From contig NC_134646.1 in the NCBI RefSeq assembly GCF_030463565.1, positions 44,883,240 to 44,947,239 of the forward strand: 64,000 bases of DNA. The letters run 5' to 3'. Below the pieces are notes generated by a model. That model was given only the letters and a program-made list of their open reading frames with translations, did no database searches and was not told where the DNA came from. Positions 11,044-23,900 of the stretch are shown piece after piece. This stretch comes from Pelecanus crispus. Lineage: Eukaryota; Chordata; Aves; Pelecaniformes; Pelecanidae. The position numbers and the translations under genes are program-made. Position 1 is the stretch's first letter. Every line of letters begins with the position of its first letter.

Positions 11044-12247
11044 TTTCTTCTAAAGCTGAAACCAAATGGACTTCATTATAATGAAAATAGCATACTTTAT
11101 TCTTCATTATTTTTTTGTTTCACTGCTATTTTTTTGTTTCACTTCACTTTGTAACTCATAGCTTTCCATCTGCTACTTATCTTTGTTCTACAGGTTGGAG
11201 AAGAAACAATTCCATACTAATAAGCCCAAATTGAGTAACAAGATAAACTCACTGGTCCTACCCTCATCTTCAAACATGGAGGCAGGACTTTCTCTTGCAG
11301 GTTCTACCCCAGAGTCTCAGGCATGCTTGTTCTCAGAGAAGTATAAATCTTTATAGAAATACGCTAGCAGAATTGCTGAATCTCTCAGAGTTCTCATAAT
11401 CTGATATTAAATTTAGATTCCATTTTGTGGATATTTCATTAATTTGTGCATTTCCTCCTTGATGAATGGTTACATCATAACAATGCAACATCTTTTACCA
11501 CACTGCTGAGCAAACGGTGGTAAAATTTTGAGTCACTGACCACTTCAGAATGAATCATCTGCCAACAGGGAACACTTCTCTGGACTTTGGTTACTCTGTT
11601 TCACACCTCTGAGATCAAGTATTTTTCCAGACACCATCTGAATATTTGCAGTGATGAAAAGAGGAAAAAGACCTCGTGATCCATGATATGGAAAAGGAGA
11701 GAAAGATCCAACTCAGAAAAGCTCTGGACAATGATACTTACTGATGTTTCTCCACAAAAAGAGAAATACTAGATACTATTTTTATCTATTGCAACCTGGT
11801 AAAATGCAGGTAGAGATAAGGTGACTTTTCAATTTATGCTTGCAGTTCCTCTAACATAGCTTTTGTACCCAAAAAGAAAAGAAAGAATATACGTTTTAAT
11901 TTACACTTTTTAGAAACAGTGGCTTTGAAATCTTCCGTTAACACAGTAAAATCAATGGCCTAGTGTTGCAGCTCCCGAGCAGAGAAATCCTGTTGACTTG
12001 CATGGGAGTTCTCAGACTGCAGCTGAAAAATTTCATTTTGGATTGATCCTGGTGCATTTTCTCCTTGTAAATGTTTCGGTTTATGTACAAAAGGCGATGG
12101 TATTCATTCTTCTAGCTACTTCTAGCACTTCGGAAAAAAAAAATGCCATTTTCCTTGCTTTGGTCTAGAATGTGGCAGCATTCATTGAATAAAAGAAGTT
12201 CTCATATCTGGACACTAAATATTACAAGTACTATGTGAAAATTAAAA
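11044..12247. other. Intergenic between the direct repeats
   Basis: About 1.2 kb of AT-rich sequence bounded by the two direct-repeat units. No reverse transcriptase, integrase or transposase reading frame is visible, so it does not look like an autonomous LTR element. It includes a 19-bp tandem dimer at 11,108-11,145. Confidence 0.5.
11108..11145. repeat. 19-bp tandem dimer
   Basis: The unit ATTTTTTTGTTTCACT plus three variable bases occurs twice in tandem with a 19-bp period. It is a simple replication-slippage duplication. Confidence 0.75.
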
Positions 12248-12330
12248 ATATTATGGCCATTTTCTTTCACGTTTTTATATGTATTTCATTGACTGTTAAA
12301 CCCTTGCATCACTAAAAAGCCTAAAATAAC
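12248..12330 (+). repeat. Dispersed direct repeat, unit B
   Basis: Second copy of the 10,949-11,043 sequence, shortened by a 12-nt deletion after ATATTATGGCCATTTT. It shares CCCTTGCATCACTA and AAAGCCTAAA with the first copy. Either the desert contains a local duplication or both are members of an old unlabelled repeat family. Confidence 0.85.
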
Positions 12331-15300
12331 ACGTTCAGATCTACGTGGGCCAAATCTTTTCCCTTTCTGTTTAACAGTCATTTGTTGGACGAGGAGCTTT
12401 TCATAGCTCTTGATAATTGGTTATATAAAAAGACACAGCTTACCACTGCTGCTGAGATTGCAGCCAGATGTTTAATCTCACTTAATTTTCCATGTTATTT
12501 TTACCTATTTTGTTGAGTCAAGTGAGTCAAATACTTATTAGTCAAAGAACATATGTGATTGTACTATAGGTATCTGAGTAAGAGATGTATGCTTTCCTGC
12601 ACAGAACTTTTATTAAGAAATGACCTATGATTCTCTGAATGAATACATCATTCAGAATTTCAAATGTTTTCTAAATAATGTTTGAATAACTCCATTTTCT
12701 ACCAAAGAACTCTTTCACCCACTTTTGTATTCCCAAGGCTTTTAATTAACACACCTGGAAAGCTTCACTGCAAGTGGTTGAGGTTGTGAGCGACTTAATG
12801 TATTGTGGAAATTAACATCTTCTATTCTGATAAAATTATATGGTAAGTAATGCACGCATTCGTTTTGAATGAACATTGCAAAATTTGAAATTAGTTGTCA
12901 CTGATTCTCCCTCTGTGTTATTTTCTGAAGCAGCCTCAGTACTCGGTCTGAAGCACTTTTTCATGCTTTTTGGTACATAAATTATGAAGATGTACTTTGA
13001 TGTTTTATTTCATTTTAGAAAACCATGACCACCAATTGGAAGGAACTCTACTGCTCTTCAGGACATGTAGGACTCAGCAGACAGAAGTGGAAGAAACTTT
13101 TTTATTATCCTCCAACAAGACAACTGGGTCAGTGAATGAAGCAGGCAAAGTATTGAAGAGGTACCCGTCTTCACCCTAGAGCACTGACAGAAAATTCTTT
13201 GGGTTTGGTGGTTGTGTTTTCTGTAATTAGAACATATTTTTCAATCATTCTGGATGCATTCAAGTTGTAAGTGTCTCAGGATGCACATAGCAAATTATTA
13301 TACTGCTGGTCTATACTGGAAACTTTATGAGACATTCTGCATCCTGATTTGTTAAAGGAAGATAAAACAGCATAAAAATCAAGCTGAAAGGTACAAAAAG
13401 CATTGCTGCTTTGGTTTTCCTATTTATGAAGCACTGAACTGTAGCGTAGTCTAATGATAGCTTGTATTAATTTTAACAAACTTGAAAATCTTGCTGACTA
13501 GTCTAACATTTAGGTGCTTTTTCATTCTGTTTCTCATCAACCTTTAGCTTTCTGCTGGAGGCACCACATTTGTTATGTTAGTGTAAATAGATAATTACAA
13601 ACAGTGGTAAAATGAAACACCACCACTGGTAAAGCTAAGAGGCTTTTAAAAGCTTCATCCCACTCAGTTAAAAAAAAAAAAAAAATTAATTTAAATTAAA
13701 ATACATGGATTGTGAACATAGCAGTTTTATTAACACAAAACCCATTTTTGTGCTGCTTGCTAAATAGCTCCAATTCTCTTAGAAAATACTCTGTTTCTTA
13801 AAACTAGCATTTTCTGGTTCTTGCTTTCTACTTACACATGAACAGTGGAATTTGTCTTCAGAAACTACCCAGGGGATTTGAAAAAAAAATGTAATGCCTC
13901 TTCTCACAGATTGGTCTTTAACTAAAGGTTAAATTGTATAGCAGTTGAAACTCTGGTGATCCCGAGTCGTCTGTTGGAGGTGATCTTTAGCCTTTTGTAA
14001 GCAGAGCTTTATTTTGCAAAGACACAGGGGACATGTTGTAGGGGAGATAGGGTATAATGCCTGATGTGTTGTACTGGAGAGCTGAAAAAGAGAATACTAA
14101 AGAGGGAATAATAAGTGTTAAGAGAATAGCACAGGGCACAGCAAGTCCCTCCTCTTCAGTTAAATTTAGGAAATAAAAAAAACCACTGGTGGTTCATTTG
14201 GATGCTTAACCCATAGCTGCCTCTACTGATGCTGCTTCAAAATTTGCTTATGTCTAGGCAGAATACGCTTTATATACGTCCTGTAAACACTACAGCTCTT
14301 AATGCTTTCTTTGGCCTTTGTTCTATATTCCGTTATCCTGTGTGAAATTAATCCTGGGAGCAGACACTGGGCACAGGACTGTATGAGTGTCAATGAAGTT
14401 GTCAAATTAAAACCTAAATGGGACATGGACTATGTGCTGGCCCTTTTCCAAGGATGAATTTCACCTTTTTCTGCATGAATTTCTGACTCCTCTTCTTCCT
14501 TTGTGAGAGGTCTTCTATTTCTGTTAAGGAGTCCTTGAGCTCTTTAAAAATGAATATATATTTTAGTCCTTTATTAAACAATGTGGCAAGAATACTGGCA
14601 GTGAAGTAATCCTTTCCTTTCCATTCTTATATCCAAGTGAGATTGGATAGGGAAAAAGAAAAAGACGGAAATACAAATAGACTGGCACTTCATAATACCT
14701 ATTTGTAAATAATATCCTCAAAACCATGTTCCCTTTTTTATTTTCTGTCCTGTTTCAATATCAGCATATGCCCTAGGGGGACATCACAAAAAAATGTAAA
14801 TATGTTATTACCATTTTTCCATTTCCCTGCTATGCAAAAGACTAATCAATATTGCAGCACAATATTGCAGTTTTTGAACCCCCTGACTTTATTACACGTG
14901 AAGAGTGCATAGTGCATCCCCAGGTATTTGCTACTAACCTTGTCTTCATATGATTCTTGATAAAAATAAGGATAATATCCTGTCTCAAATCTGCAGATGT
15001 GGATGTATTCTGCAGTAATATTTTTCTAAACATGAAGTTATAGAATTTACTTTTAAAGCCTGTTTAGCACTGACTATCAATACTTGTGTTTTATAATTGA
15101 ATTAATTTGCTGTTTTTTTCAACTATCATAGCAATGTTTAAAGTTTTTTTTACACAAAAAGTTTGTAAGCAAGTATTTATGCACGCAGCAATTCAAATTT
15201 CTGTATACTTTGTAAGGTCACATTTTCAAGGAAAGCATCGACAGTTTAGGGAAAAAAATCCTACATACACTCAAGCACACATGCTATCTTTATGACATAG

Positions 15301-16639
15301 TTTGTTATGATAGAAACAGAAATCAAGTATATTGGGTGTAAGGGAAGTTTTTAGGCTAAAGGAAAAACACTTCAGTTGTTGTCCTTGTGTGAAAAGGAGA
15401 AACACTAACCATATGCAGTTTTCTAGGGATATTAAAATAGTTGTTAGAACTGTGTAAGCAAATGTGTACTGCAAAATGGGAATAAGGCATATGGCAAAGT
15501 TGTTGAATATCTTAGTGAAGGAGTTGTAAACTGATTTCAATTTAGGTCATTCACTGACATTCCCCAGAACTCAAACCGTAGCTTCAACAATCTCCTTTAG
15601 CAGCATTCCTCATTTGTGTCAAACATGGAGGTTTTTTTAAAAAATGGAAGAATGGTCTTGCATTTTTGAAAGTACCTTTAAGAGGCAAAACCACAAAGCA
15701 AGTGCTTTACATCAAGCTAAATAACTGAAAAAAGAAGAGTGGTGTTTTCCAACTTCTTTTTTTGTGCTACAGCTTCAAAGTGTGATTAACTGGTTGTTAC
15801 GCTCTGTTATAAATATGCTTCAACTGAAGAGGTGTTCAATTGGCTGTTAACACTTTAAATTAATCAGTGTGTACCTCACAGTCAGCTAAAGCTCATTTTT
15901 GTGACTGTAAAGTGCCATCTTTGTCTTCTTCTAGTACAACATATATACATGCTTTTCTCCACAATATCTTTAAAATAGCTCTAAAGTGATCTCCAGGGAG
16001 CATACTTGTCATGAGATAATTACTGTCCTGTACTATATGAAACTCTTGGCTGCTCTTCATGCTTTAGGATATCCCAGGAGAATAATCTCTGTATTACAAT
16101 GTCTTTTCTATTGTGATTTAATATCTTCTTACACTGATTGACAAAGCAGTCAAGATGAAATTAATTTATCTTGTACCAGTAGTTTCCCAGCACAATCTGA
16201 AGTGAAAAGACATTGGGTAATGCTGCTCAGAAGTGTTCAACGGCCCTCTTTTCTGACATTAGACTTCAGCTACCTACATTTAAAAAGCTATGAAGCATGA
16301 CATCTGGCAAGCTCATTCTTCTCAACCTCTTTTTATAACGGGGTTTAAGACCTCACTGGATATTCCCTAGGTGAAGATGCGCAAAGCCTAGCTGCTGATA
16401 CAGTCTTTAGATCTTAACATACAGAGGTGGTACATAAACACACAGCTGGAGAAGAAGCTGACATCCAGCACTTGAGCATTTCACAGTACGGGTCTCATTG
16501 GGGTTAGGTCACCACTGCCAGGTGGGGTTGGCTTGTGCAAAGCTAATACAGATCCCCAAATACAGGAGTAAGTAAACCAGGAGGAACTGCGCAGGCTGAC
16601 TTCACTGACCAGCGAAGGGAGTGAGTAATGGCTGAGGAA
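12331..16639. other. Intergenic, nothing recognised
   Basis: AT-rich unique sequence with an A16 tract at 13,670-13,685 and a 13-bp tandem dimer (CAATATTGCAG) near 14,848-14,870. No gene-like open frame and no repeat family. Confidence 0.5.
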
Positions 16640-16925
16640 ACCTCCGTGGTTATGCACAACTCTTTCCTGGGAGATTCACGCAACTGCTTCTCTTTGGCTC
16701 TCTAAAGGATGTGATGTACATCTCGGTCAGACTAAAACTTGGGTATGCAGCTTCTGGGGACAGAAAGGTTGCTGTTCCTGACCACATACCACCCGCTCTG
16801 AGCTTCAGTGTCATACACCAGCGCTGCATGGTGCAGCTTTTCACCTTACTCCCCTCCCAGCCGCTGTGGTGCCTGGCTGCCAGAACAGCCCCTTCTCACG
16901 CAGGGGGCACCGCCTACATTATTTT
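16640..16925. other. GC-rich patch of unknown nature
   Basis: A locally GC-rich stretch in an AT-rich desert. Two short open frames on opposite strands (16,650-16,844 minus and 16,711-16,929 plus) cross it and neither is recognisable. It may be a noncoding exon or regulatory element. I see no splice-site or promoter evidence. Confidence 0.3.
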
Positions 16926-17574
16926 ATAAGATTCTCTGACTTACATCAGTAAAAAGACCTGTTCCTGGTATTTTGAAAGGAAAAGGGGGAAAAACAGGTC
17001 AGAGGCAACTTGGGAACCTGGAAACAAAAAAAGAAACATTTGCAAATCCAAATGAATATTTTAATTGTCAAATGAAGGATGACTGCTTCTTAAAGACAGG
17101 AGTTTGGTTTTGTGAATGTTTTTGTGATTTCATGTGCTTTTCTAACAGATGCACCTGCTTCCAAAAAAAAAAAAAAAAAAAGCCTTAATTTTTAGTACGT
17201 ATGTAAAGCAACAAGGAAGCATATGGAAAGAAGGCTGGAAACCATTGTATGATTTATTGTGAGAGGAAAAGTAAAGTTATATGAGAATTTCTCCAGCTGA
17301 AAGACAGAAAAAGGACAATATAGTGATGATTCGTGATGCAATTTATGATTTGCCCTTAAGATATTTATGAAACTATTATCTTTATTTCCCCTTTTTCTTC
17401 TCATATAATTTGATTTGTGGGAAAATTAATAAAAGAAATTACATACACAAAAGCATAGCCCATAACTGCTGCATACTCAAATTGATAAATGTGAACCATA
17501 CTCAGTGTGATATTTAACAGAAATGAAAATATGATGGTACTAAAGTTATAGCTCTCTTTTTTTTTTTTTCCCTC
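16926..17574. other. Intergenic, nothing recognised
   Basis: AT-rich sequence with an A19 tract at 17,163-17,181. No gene or repeat family recognised. Confidence 0.5.
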
Positions 17575-17950
17575 TTCATTGGCTCTGCTATTAAATGAAA
17601 GGAAATCTGAATATTATGCGTCTTGACAATGGACTCTTACATAGTGAAACAGCATTTAGCATTATTAAAATGTGAGTTATTCTTGTAATTGCAATTTTTT
17701 TCAACACTAAAACAGTGATTGATGTGCATAATATTCGCCTAAGTCACAGAAAATACAGTAACAGTAAATTTCTTAAAGCAATTAAGTTGTCTTTTGCTAA
17801 CATTTAAATTACAGCCAAAGAACACTTATTAGGTTAATAAATGTATTTGTTGCATATATAATTGAGATTAAGCTAGAAACTAATCTAAACTGAATCAAAA
17901 TGTATTTTTGCAGATAATATGCTTCTAATAATATGTCTGCTTGCTTAGGT
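17575..17950. promoter_or_regulatory. Candidate conserved noncoding element
   Basis: The stretch is free of identifiable repeats and dense in homeodomain-type TAAT cores, with a POU-like TGCATAAT and TGATTGAT nearby. These features are typical of enhancer-type conserved elements in gene deserts next to large genes. Conservation cannot be seen from one sequence, so this is only a candidate. Confidence 0.25.
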
Positions 17951-20900
17951 TAGACAACTACAAGCTCTATCTACGCACCTTGATGCAAAAGTGTAAATAT
18001 ACCACCAGAAAACTCATCACAGAAAGGAAGCTTTGAAAACTGAAAAGCCAGTCCAGTGCTTCTTTCTTTCATGCTGTAGTAGTGTGGTTTCTCGTATTTT
18101 CCATGTAGAAAATAAGAACTTTTCCCCACCTTATTGCTATGTTGATCTTCATGTGTTATAAGATCATAAAGAAAGGTCTCATGCTATGGTAACAGTGGCT
18201 TATGAGCTGCTGCATAAACAACTAATTAAATAGGCGCAATCATCCTACCCAGCAACTAATGTCCTACAGACATGGACCTGAGAAATCTCTAAAAACACTT
18301 TGTCATTTGAATAAAATGAAAAATGTATTCGCTTGTCAAGCCTAAGAAAATCAAAAGAAGGTAGAAAAACCTGGAAGAAGTATTTGCACAAAATGAAGAA
18401 CACAAGTACAGTGCACAGGTAAAATAATGCCGTGGTGATATGCAATGAAGACTTTCATAGCCCAAATAAGAGTGACTTTCAGAATCACTTTAAAAATGGG
18501 AATTTATATAGAGAGAGCCTTCCCATTGCGGTCAAGAAAGCATTTGCCAAAATTTGGCAATGTATCTTCTATGGTTGCTACATGGTTTGCAGAAAAAATG
18601 TTTAGAAAAGCTGTTATTCTTATTTTTACTACCACTTTTTGTGATCATTAACATCAATTCTTGTGCAAGAAGACTGAATACTCAGTATGTCAGGCAAAAC
18701 ACATAACGAGCATATTTTAGAAATCTATGAAATTATCTAAAAAAAGCTTCAGTCTTACCATCATAATCCAAAGTCTCACTTTCTCTTTGTAGGTTATAAA
18801 ATAGAGGCCTCTTGCGCTTTTGAGAAGTTACACTTCTTGGATTCCTATTATTGGAGGCTTAGTGAAGCATCATGTGCCAAATATTTTTCTAATGCAAAGT
18901 TCCCGGGTTAGGAATGAATCTTGGAGGGAAAATTCCATGTGTGAAAGCAAAGCACCTTATTTTCTTTTAAACACCATAGTTGTTTGAAGCTATTCAGAGG
19001 TTATACCATAGCTTTGTTAAGTTTTTGAAGTCGTCTTAGAAAACTTTCTGAAGTGTGTTTCTAAGCAAATAACGTGTCTGTTGTGTGTATATGCACGAAC
19101 GTTTGTTCTAGGTAAATAGTGGCACTGAAGTCTTGCCATGTTTATTTCCAGATCTCCAAATAATCTGCCTAAAGTAGTGTTTTTCACCCACGCGCAGAGT
19201 TTTTGCACAAAGAAGAAGAGAACCGAAGGGCTGGGGGGGCTTTGCTTTCTGGGACTCTCGGTCTCCGTGATTTATTCCAAAAAGCTCCACATGAATTTCC
19301 CCAGATGAAGTGATAACAACAGGAGTTTTGCCATTGTTCAATGGGATCAAGGCTTTGCACCAAACCACTGCCCCGTAATCCAATTACATGGTGTCAGCAG
19401 CAGAAAAAAAACACGCTTTCCTTCACATATGACTTGCCTGCATTTTGCTTTCTCCTGATTTGTAAACTAAGTGAAATTAGCACATCTGAGCATCCAGATG
19501 TTGTTGTTAGCAAGCCTCCAATAGCATAGGTTATAGCGTCCCAGGGTTATAAATTAATATCGTCGTACTGGGAAAGTGGTTGGTTTGTTTCTTTTTTTTT
19601 CATGCCAAGTTTCTGAAAGTGTAGCACAGCATAAAGTTATGTGTTTGTTCTCTCCTGGATGGCAGGACTGACCTTCAACCAAATATTTAAGAAACTCTGC
19701 AGAGCCTGACATGCTCCATGCTGCATGAGTCAATGGGAAGGAAGCATATCTCTACAGGAGGTCATCAAGAAAGTAAGATAAAGCAGCCACTCTGAAAGGA
19801 ACAGCAGCAGGACATGGCTTAAAATATTATCAAGGGAAGAAAACTGTTTTCTTAAAGGGCAGCAGTCTCCATTGCAGAGGTAATGCATTTGCATTGCAAC
19901 ACTTTTAGGAGGTATGCGATTTTCAATGGGGTGTCATGTCATTCAGACAAAATGCCACACACAAAAAGAGTTTTTATAATCTATTGTATGTTTTTAAAAA
20001 CTGCCTGAATGTGTGCCTGCTGCTATGAAGAACTTAAGCAGTTAAAAGATTGAAAGTTCTGCAGCTTCCTCACCTAAATAAAAAATATTTCTTTTCCCTT
20101 TAAAGGAATGGACACAGATAGGTATTAGAAGTATTGGTTGCAACTTTAACTATACATGTTGTATAGAGCGCATGTGGTAACAGCACATTACAGAAAAGAT
20201 TTCTTTTCAGTCTCATTTTTCTTCTTCAAAATGTATTTCTGAAGGGAGAATTTAGGCTCTCGCATGTAAAGGTCAGGAGCAATATCTTTAAAGAAAGATA
20301 CAAGACCAATACTTTGTGATTTATGGTAGCACAGTAGGGCCTTTGAGAAGTTTCAGCTGACCTTACTGTGCTTCTCAAGTCCTACCTGAGCAAGTGTATA
20401 AGCAGTTAAACAACGTATCTCATAGCAAACAGCATCGAGTATTTGATTGTCTTCCTTTGTGCTTTTTAATGCAATTATACAGAATTTGAGACACCTGGAG
20501 TCTCCTCATGCTCCTTCAAAGTCTTCTGCTTTAACAATGCAGCAACTATTTCACATAAATTTTGAAATTTTGAATGAAGACATGAGTGACAGAAAAGAGG
20601 AGAGTGGAGCCAAGGGGAGAAGTGTAACCCTCCGTATGGTTGGTGACCAGCCAGCCTTCCTCTGGCTCTTCAGTGGTGTGAGGGCCTCTTCAGGTCCATG
20701 TGCCTAGGGTATTAGTTGCTGGATAGGATGATTGCACCTATTTAATTAGTTGTTTACGCAACAGCACTATATCAGCTGTTAATTCTAGAAGTCCACTCAC
20801 TGAATGTAAGGGAAGATGTTTCTTTTCCCTGTTGTTAATGATCCTATATAATTCTATGTTAGATACATCTCCGTTAAACATTTAGAAGACTTGAGGAAGT

Positions 20901-23900
20901 GTAGCATTATCTTTGGTATTACGGGTTTTTTTTGGTAAAGCTACGTATAAATCGCTCATATATGCATGCATACACACAAATGTTTATACACATATACACA
21001 TGTACTCACACATAAATTAACCCAAATTTATAATAGATTTTAAAGGGTAGATAATGCCATTAATATTAAAGAATTCATAAAACATCTCATTTAAAAATAT
21101 ATTTGATTATCATACACACACTGTCATATAATATTGCAGTGTGTTTTAAATACTGTTTGAAAGCTCTGTGATTATAATACTCAAATACATACCATCAAGA
21201 CTGTCTGAAGGCAAAAGAATGTCAGAAGAAATACATGATGAGAATAAAAATTACATAAAACTAGCCTTCTAAGTAACAGTCAGGCATGGCACTGGCAAAT
21301 GTCAAAATAAATAATGATTATCATGTGCAAATTCATATCTGAATGATATTATAGAGTAACTATGCCATGAGCCCTGTACCTTGTATGAATATTATATAAT
21401 CTCTCCCTCAGATTTTGGCCAATTTGTTTGCACTACTCTAGGTTTTAATATGTAATATGATTTTAAAAAAAAATTGCAAACATCTAAATTTAGATGATGT
21501 GCATAGTAGTTGTCTTTTTTCAAAAAAGCCCAACACCCTCCCCCACCCCCCAAAAAAACCCCTCCTACCTTTTAAAAGTCATAGCCATGACTAGATTTCT
21601 TAAAAGTGCTAACAGAATTATTTCAGGTTTGGACAAACACACTGCAACTTCAAAATATAGCTATAATTATATCTGCGCATTTAAACATCCTGGTTTTTCT
21701 GAATGCAATTTGATTGCCTTAACATCGTCTTCTGCCAAAGTGCTATAGCATTAGAAATGTAGCAATAGCAGTTGCATTGGAATGATCCTACTGATCAGAG
21801 CAACAATCCATCACTGCTGCATCCCATCTCTGACAGTGGCCAATCACAGGTGCATAGGGAAAGCATATAGAAAATAAAGATAGAGTAGATGTGTGATGCT
21901 TTAGCAGTTTGTCCAAGGTTTTTAAAAAATCAATAACTTATGTTTTATTATATTATTTTCTCCCACAATCATATACACTAGCCTTTGATGGGTTTTCTTT
22001 TATTACTTCTTTAATTATTTCTTAATACATTTTTGGTAATGCTAAATGCCATGGCAAAGTTATGTAATTTTACAATTGTTATTTTCTTTTGCTTGTTTTA
22101 AATCTGTTGCTTGGTAATTTAAGCACGTCACCTAGTTCAGGTGTTTTGGTGGGAAAAAGTGAATACATTTTTTTTTCACTTCATTCAGAGCCTGCATAAG
22201 TCTACAGCTCTCTATCATATTCTCTCTCAGCCACCCCTTTTTCAAGTGGATAATATATAGCTACCTATAATTTCATATATAGAAGCCGCTCAATGGTTAG
22301 CTTCATCACTATTTTCTCTATCTCTAGTTCTTTTTGAAAGTACTATTTCAAGTCTGTACTACAGAATTTATCAATTTTCTTTGCACATTGCTGCAGAATA
22401 ACCTAGATTTCTCTAGGAAGCTGAAATTCCACCAGTGAGCTTCCTTTCCTCTGGCAGTAAAGCTGATTTAAAGGATAACTAATACACTTTACGCGTTGGC
22501 AATTTCACATTGAAATATCAAGCAAATATCACATGATCTGTGTGATTTATAAATATTCAATTTATTGGTCTGTTTTTGAAAATGATCTATTAGCATGTCT
22601 AACTGAAATGATTCCCCAGACTTAACTCCTATAAAGAAAGGATGTAGTATCAGCTTTCCTTAGACTTCTCTGCTATGAACATCAAGGCATTGGGATGCTC
22701 ACATTTTCCGTGATGGCTTTTTCTTCCCACAGCATCCTTTTTGTACCTACAGGATCTATTGACCCTGAGATCATGGATCTTTGGCATAGGATTGCAAGGC
22801 CATACAGCTGTGTTTGCCAGATTCCATGCTTACGATAAGTCTGTAAAATTAGTCATAGCTTTGGGGCATTTACATTCCTCAAATCTCTTCTTTATCTTGC
22901 ATCATTAATGGTTTCACATTTATGTTATGAAAGGTAATCCTTCTCCTGGTCTGATTTACTCCTGACTTCCATGTCTTTAATGTATTTTTGCTGTAAGAGC
23001 CTCCTTTTTCATTTAACTATGGTACAGCCTATAAATAAGATGGCTGTTTTTTCAGAGAGGGGACCTTTTAGATGAGCTTTTGGTGTGGTGTTATTTTTAT
23101 CCTGATTGGCTAGTGCGGTGTCTTTAGCTATTTTCCATACTGTACTTTACCCTTTCAGCTGCTCTTTTTAATTTCCTTTTTTTTACAAGCTTCACATTTT
23201 TATATACCACTGCTAATTGAAGGTAAGCAATAGTCTTATGAATAGTTAATAGGGTATCTCTTTTCTTCTATAAGGATTTAGGTCACTGTTACAAAGTCAC
23301 TATTTGATTGAGGTATTTTGAACAAAATCATGCCCTTTTTCAGAACTAAATCAGTAATTTTTTTCTCTTTTTGTGAGTTCTGTAATGAGTTGCTTCGAGT
23401 AGCAGTCACATATGATATAAAAAATCTATACCTTGCATTATATACCATCTGACATTTATCCACTGTGGATTATGTTCTCATTTATGGTTTTATTGACCAC
23501 TCTTGGAACAAGATATCCATTAATCAGTTTAACTGAGCCTTTCTTCTGACCTAAAAATAGATCAGTCAAACTTCTGATCTTATTTACTCATATACAGTGA
23601 ACTGTATTCACTATTAAAATGGATACCAGAATTACTTTGGGAACCTTAATTTCAAAAGGGCCATGGGAAATCTAGTCCACAGATAAGGAATGGAAAGAAA
23701 GCAATTTTTAAACAGGGAAAGAAGAAAGGTCTTCCATAAGCTGGAGAATCTGATATCAAGAGATGTTTAAAGATCAAAGCAAATTTCTCTAAAGGGTGGA
23801 TATAGAGATAGCCCACAGAGGAAATGAGAGTTCTAGAAGAGTGAAATAAAGTTGCCTACAGAGAGTAACGGAGAGTACTGTAAAAGTTAATAATAACTAG

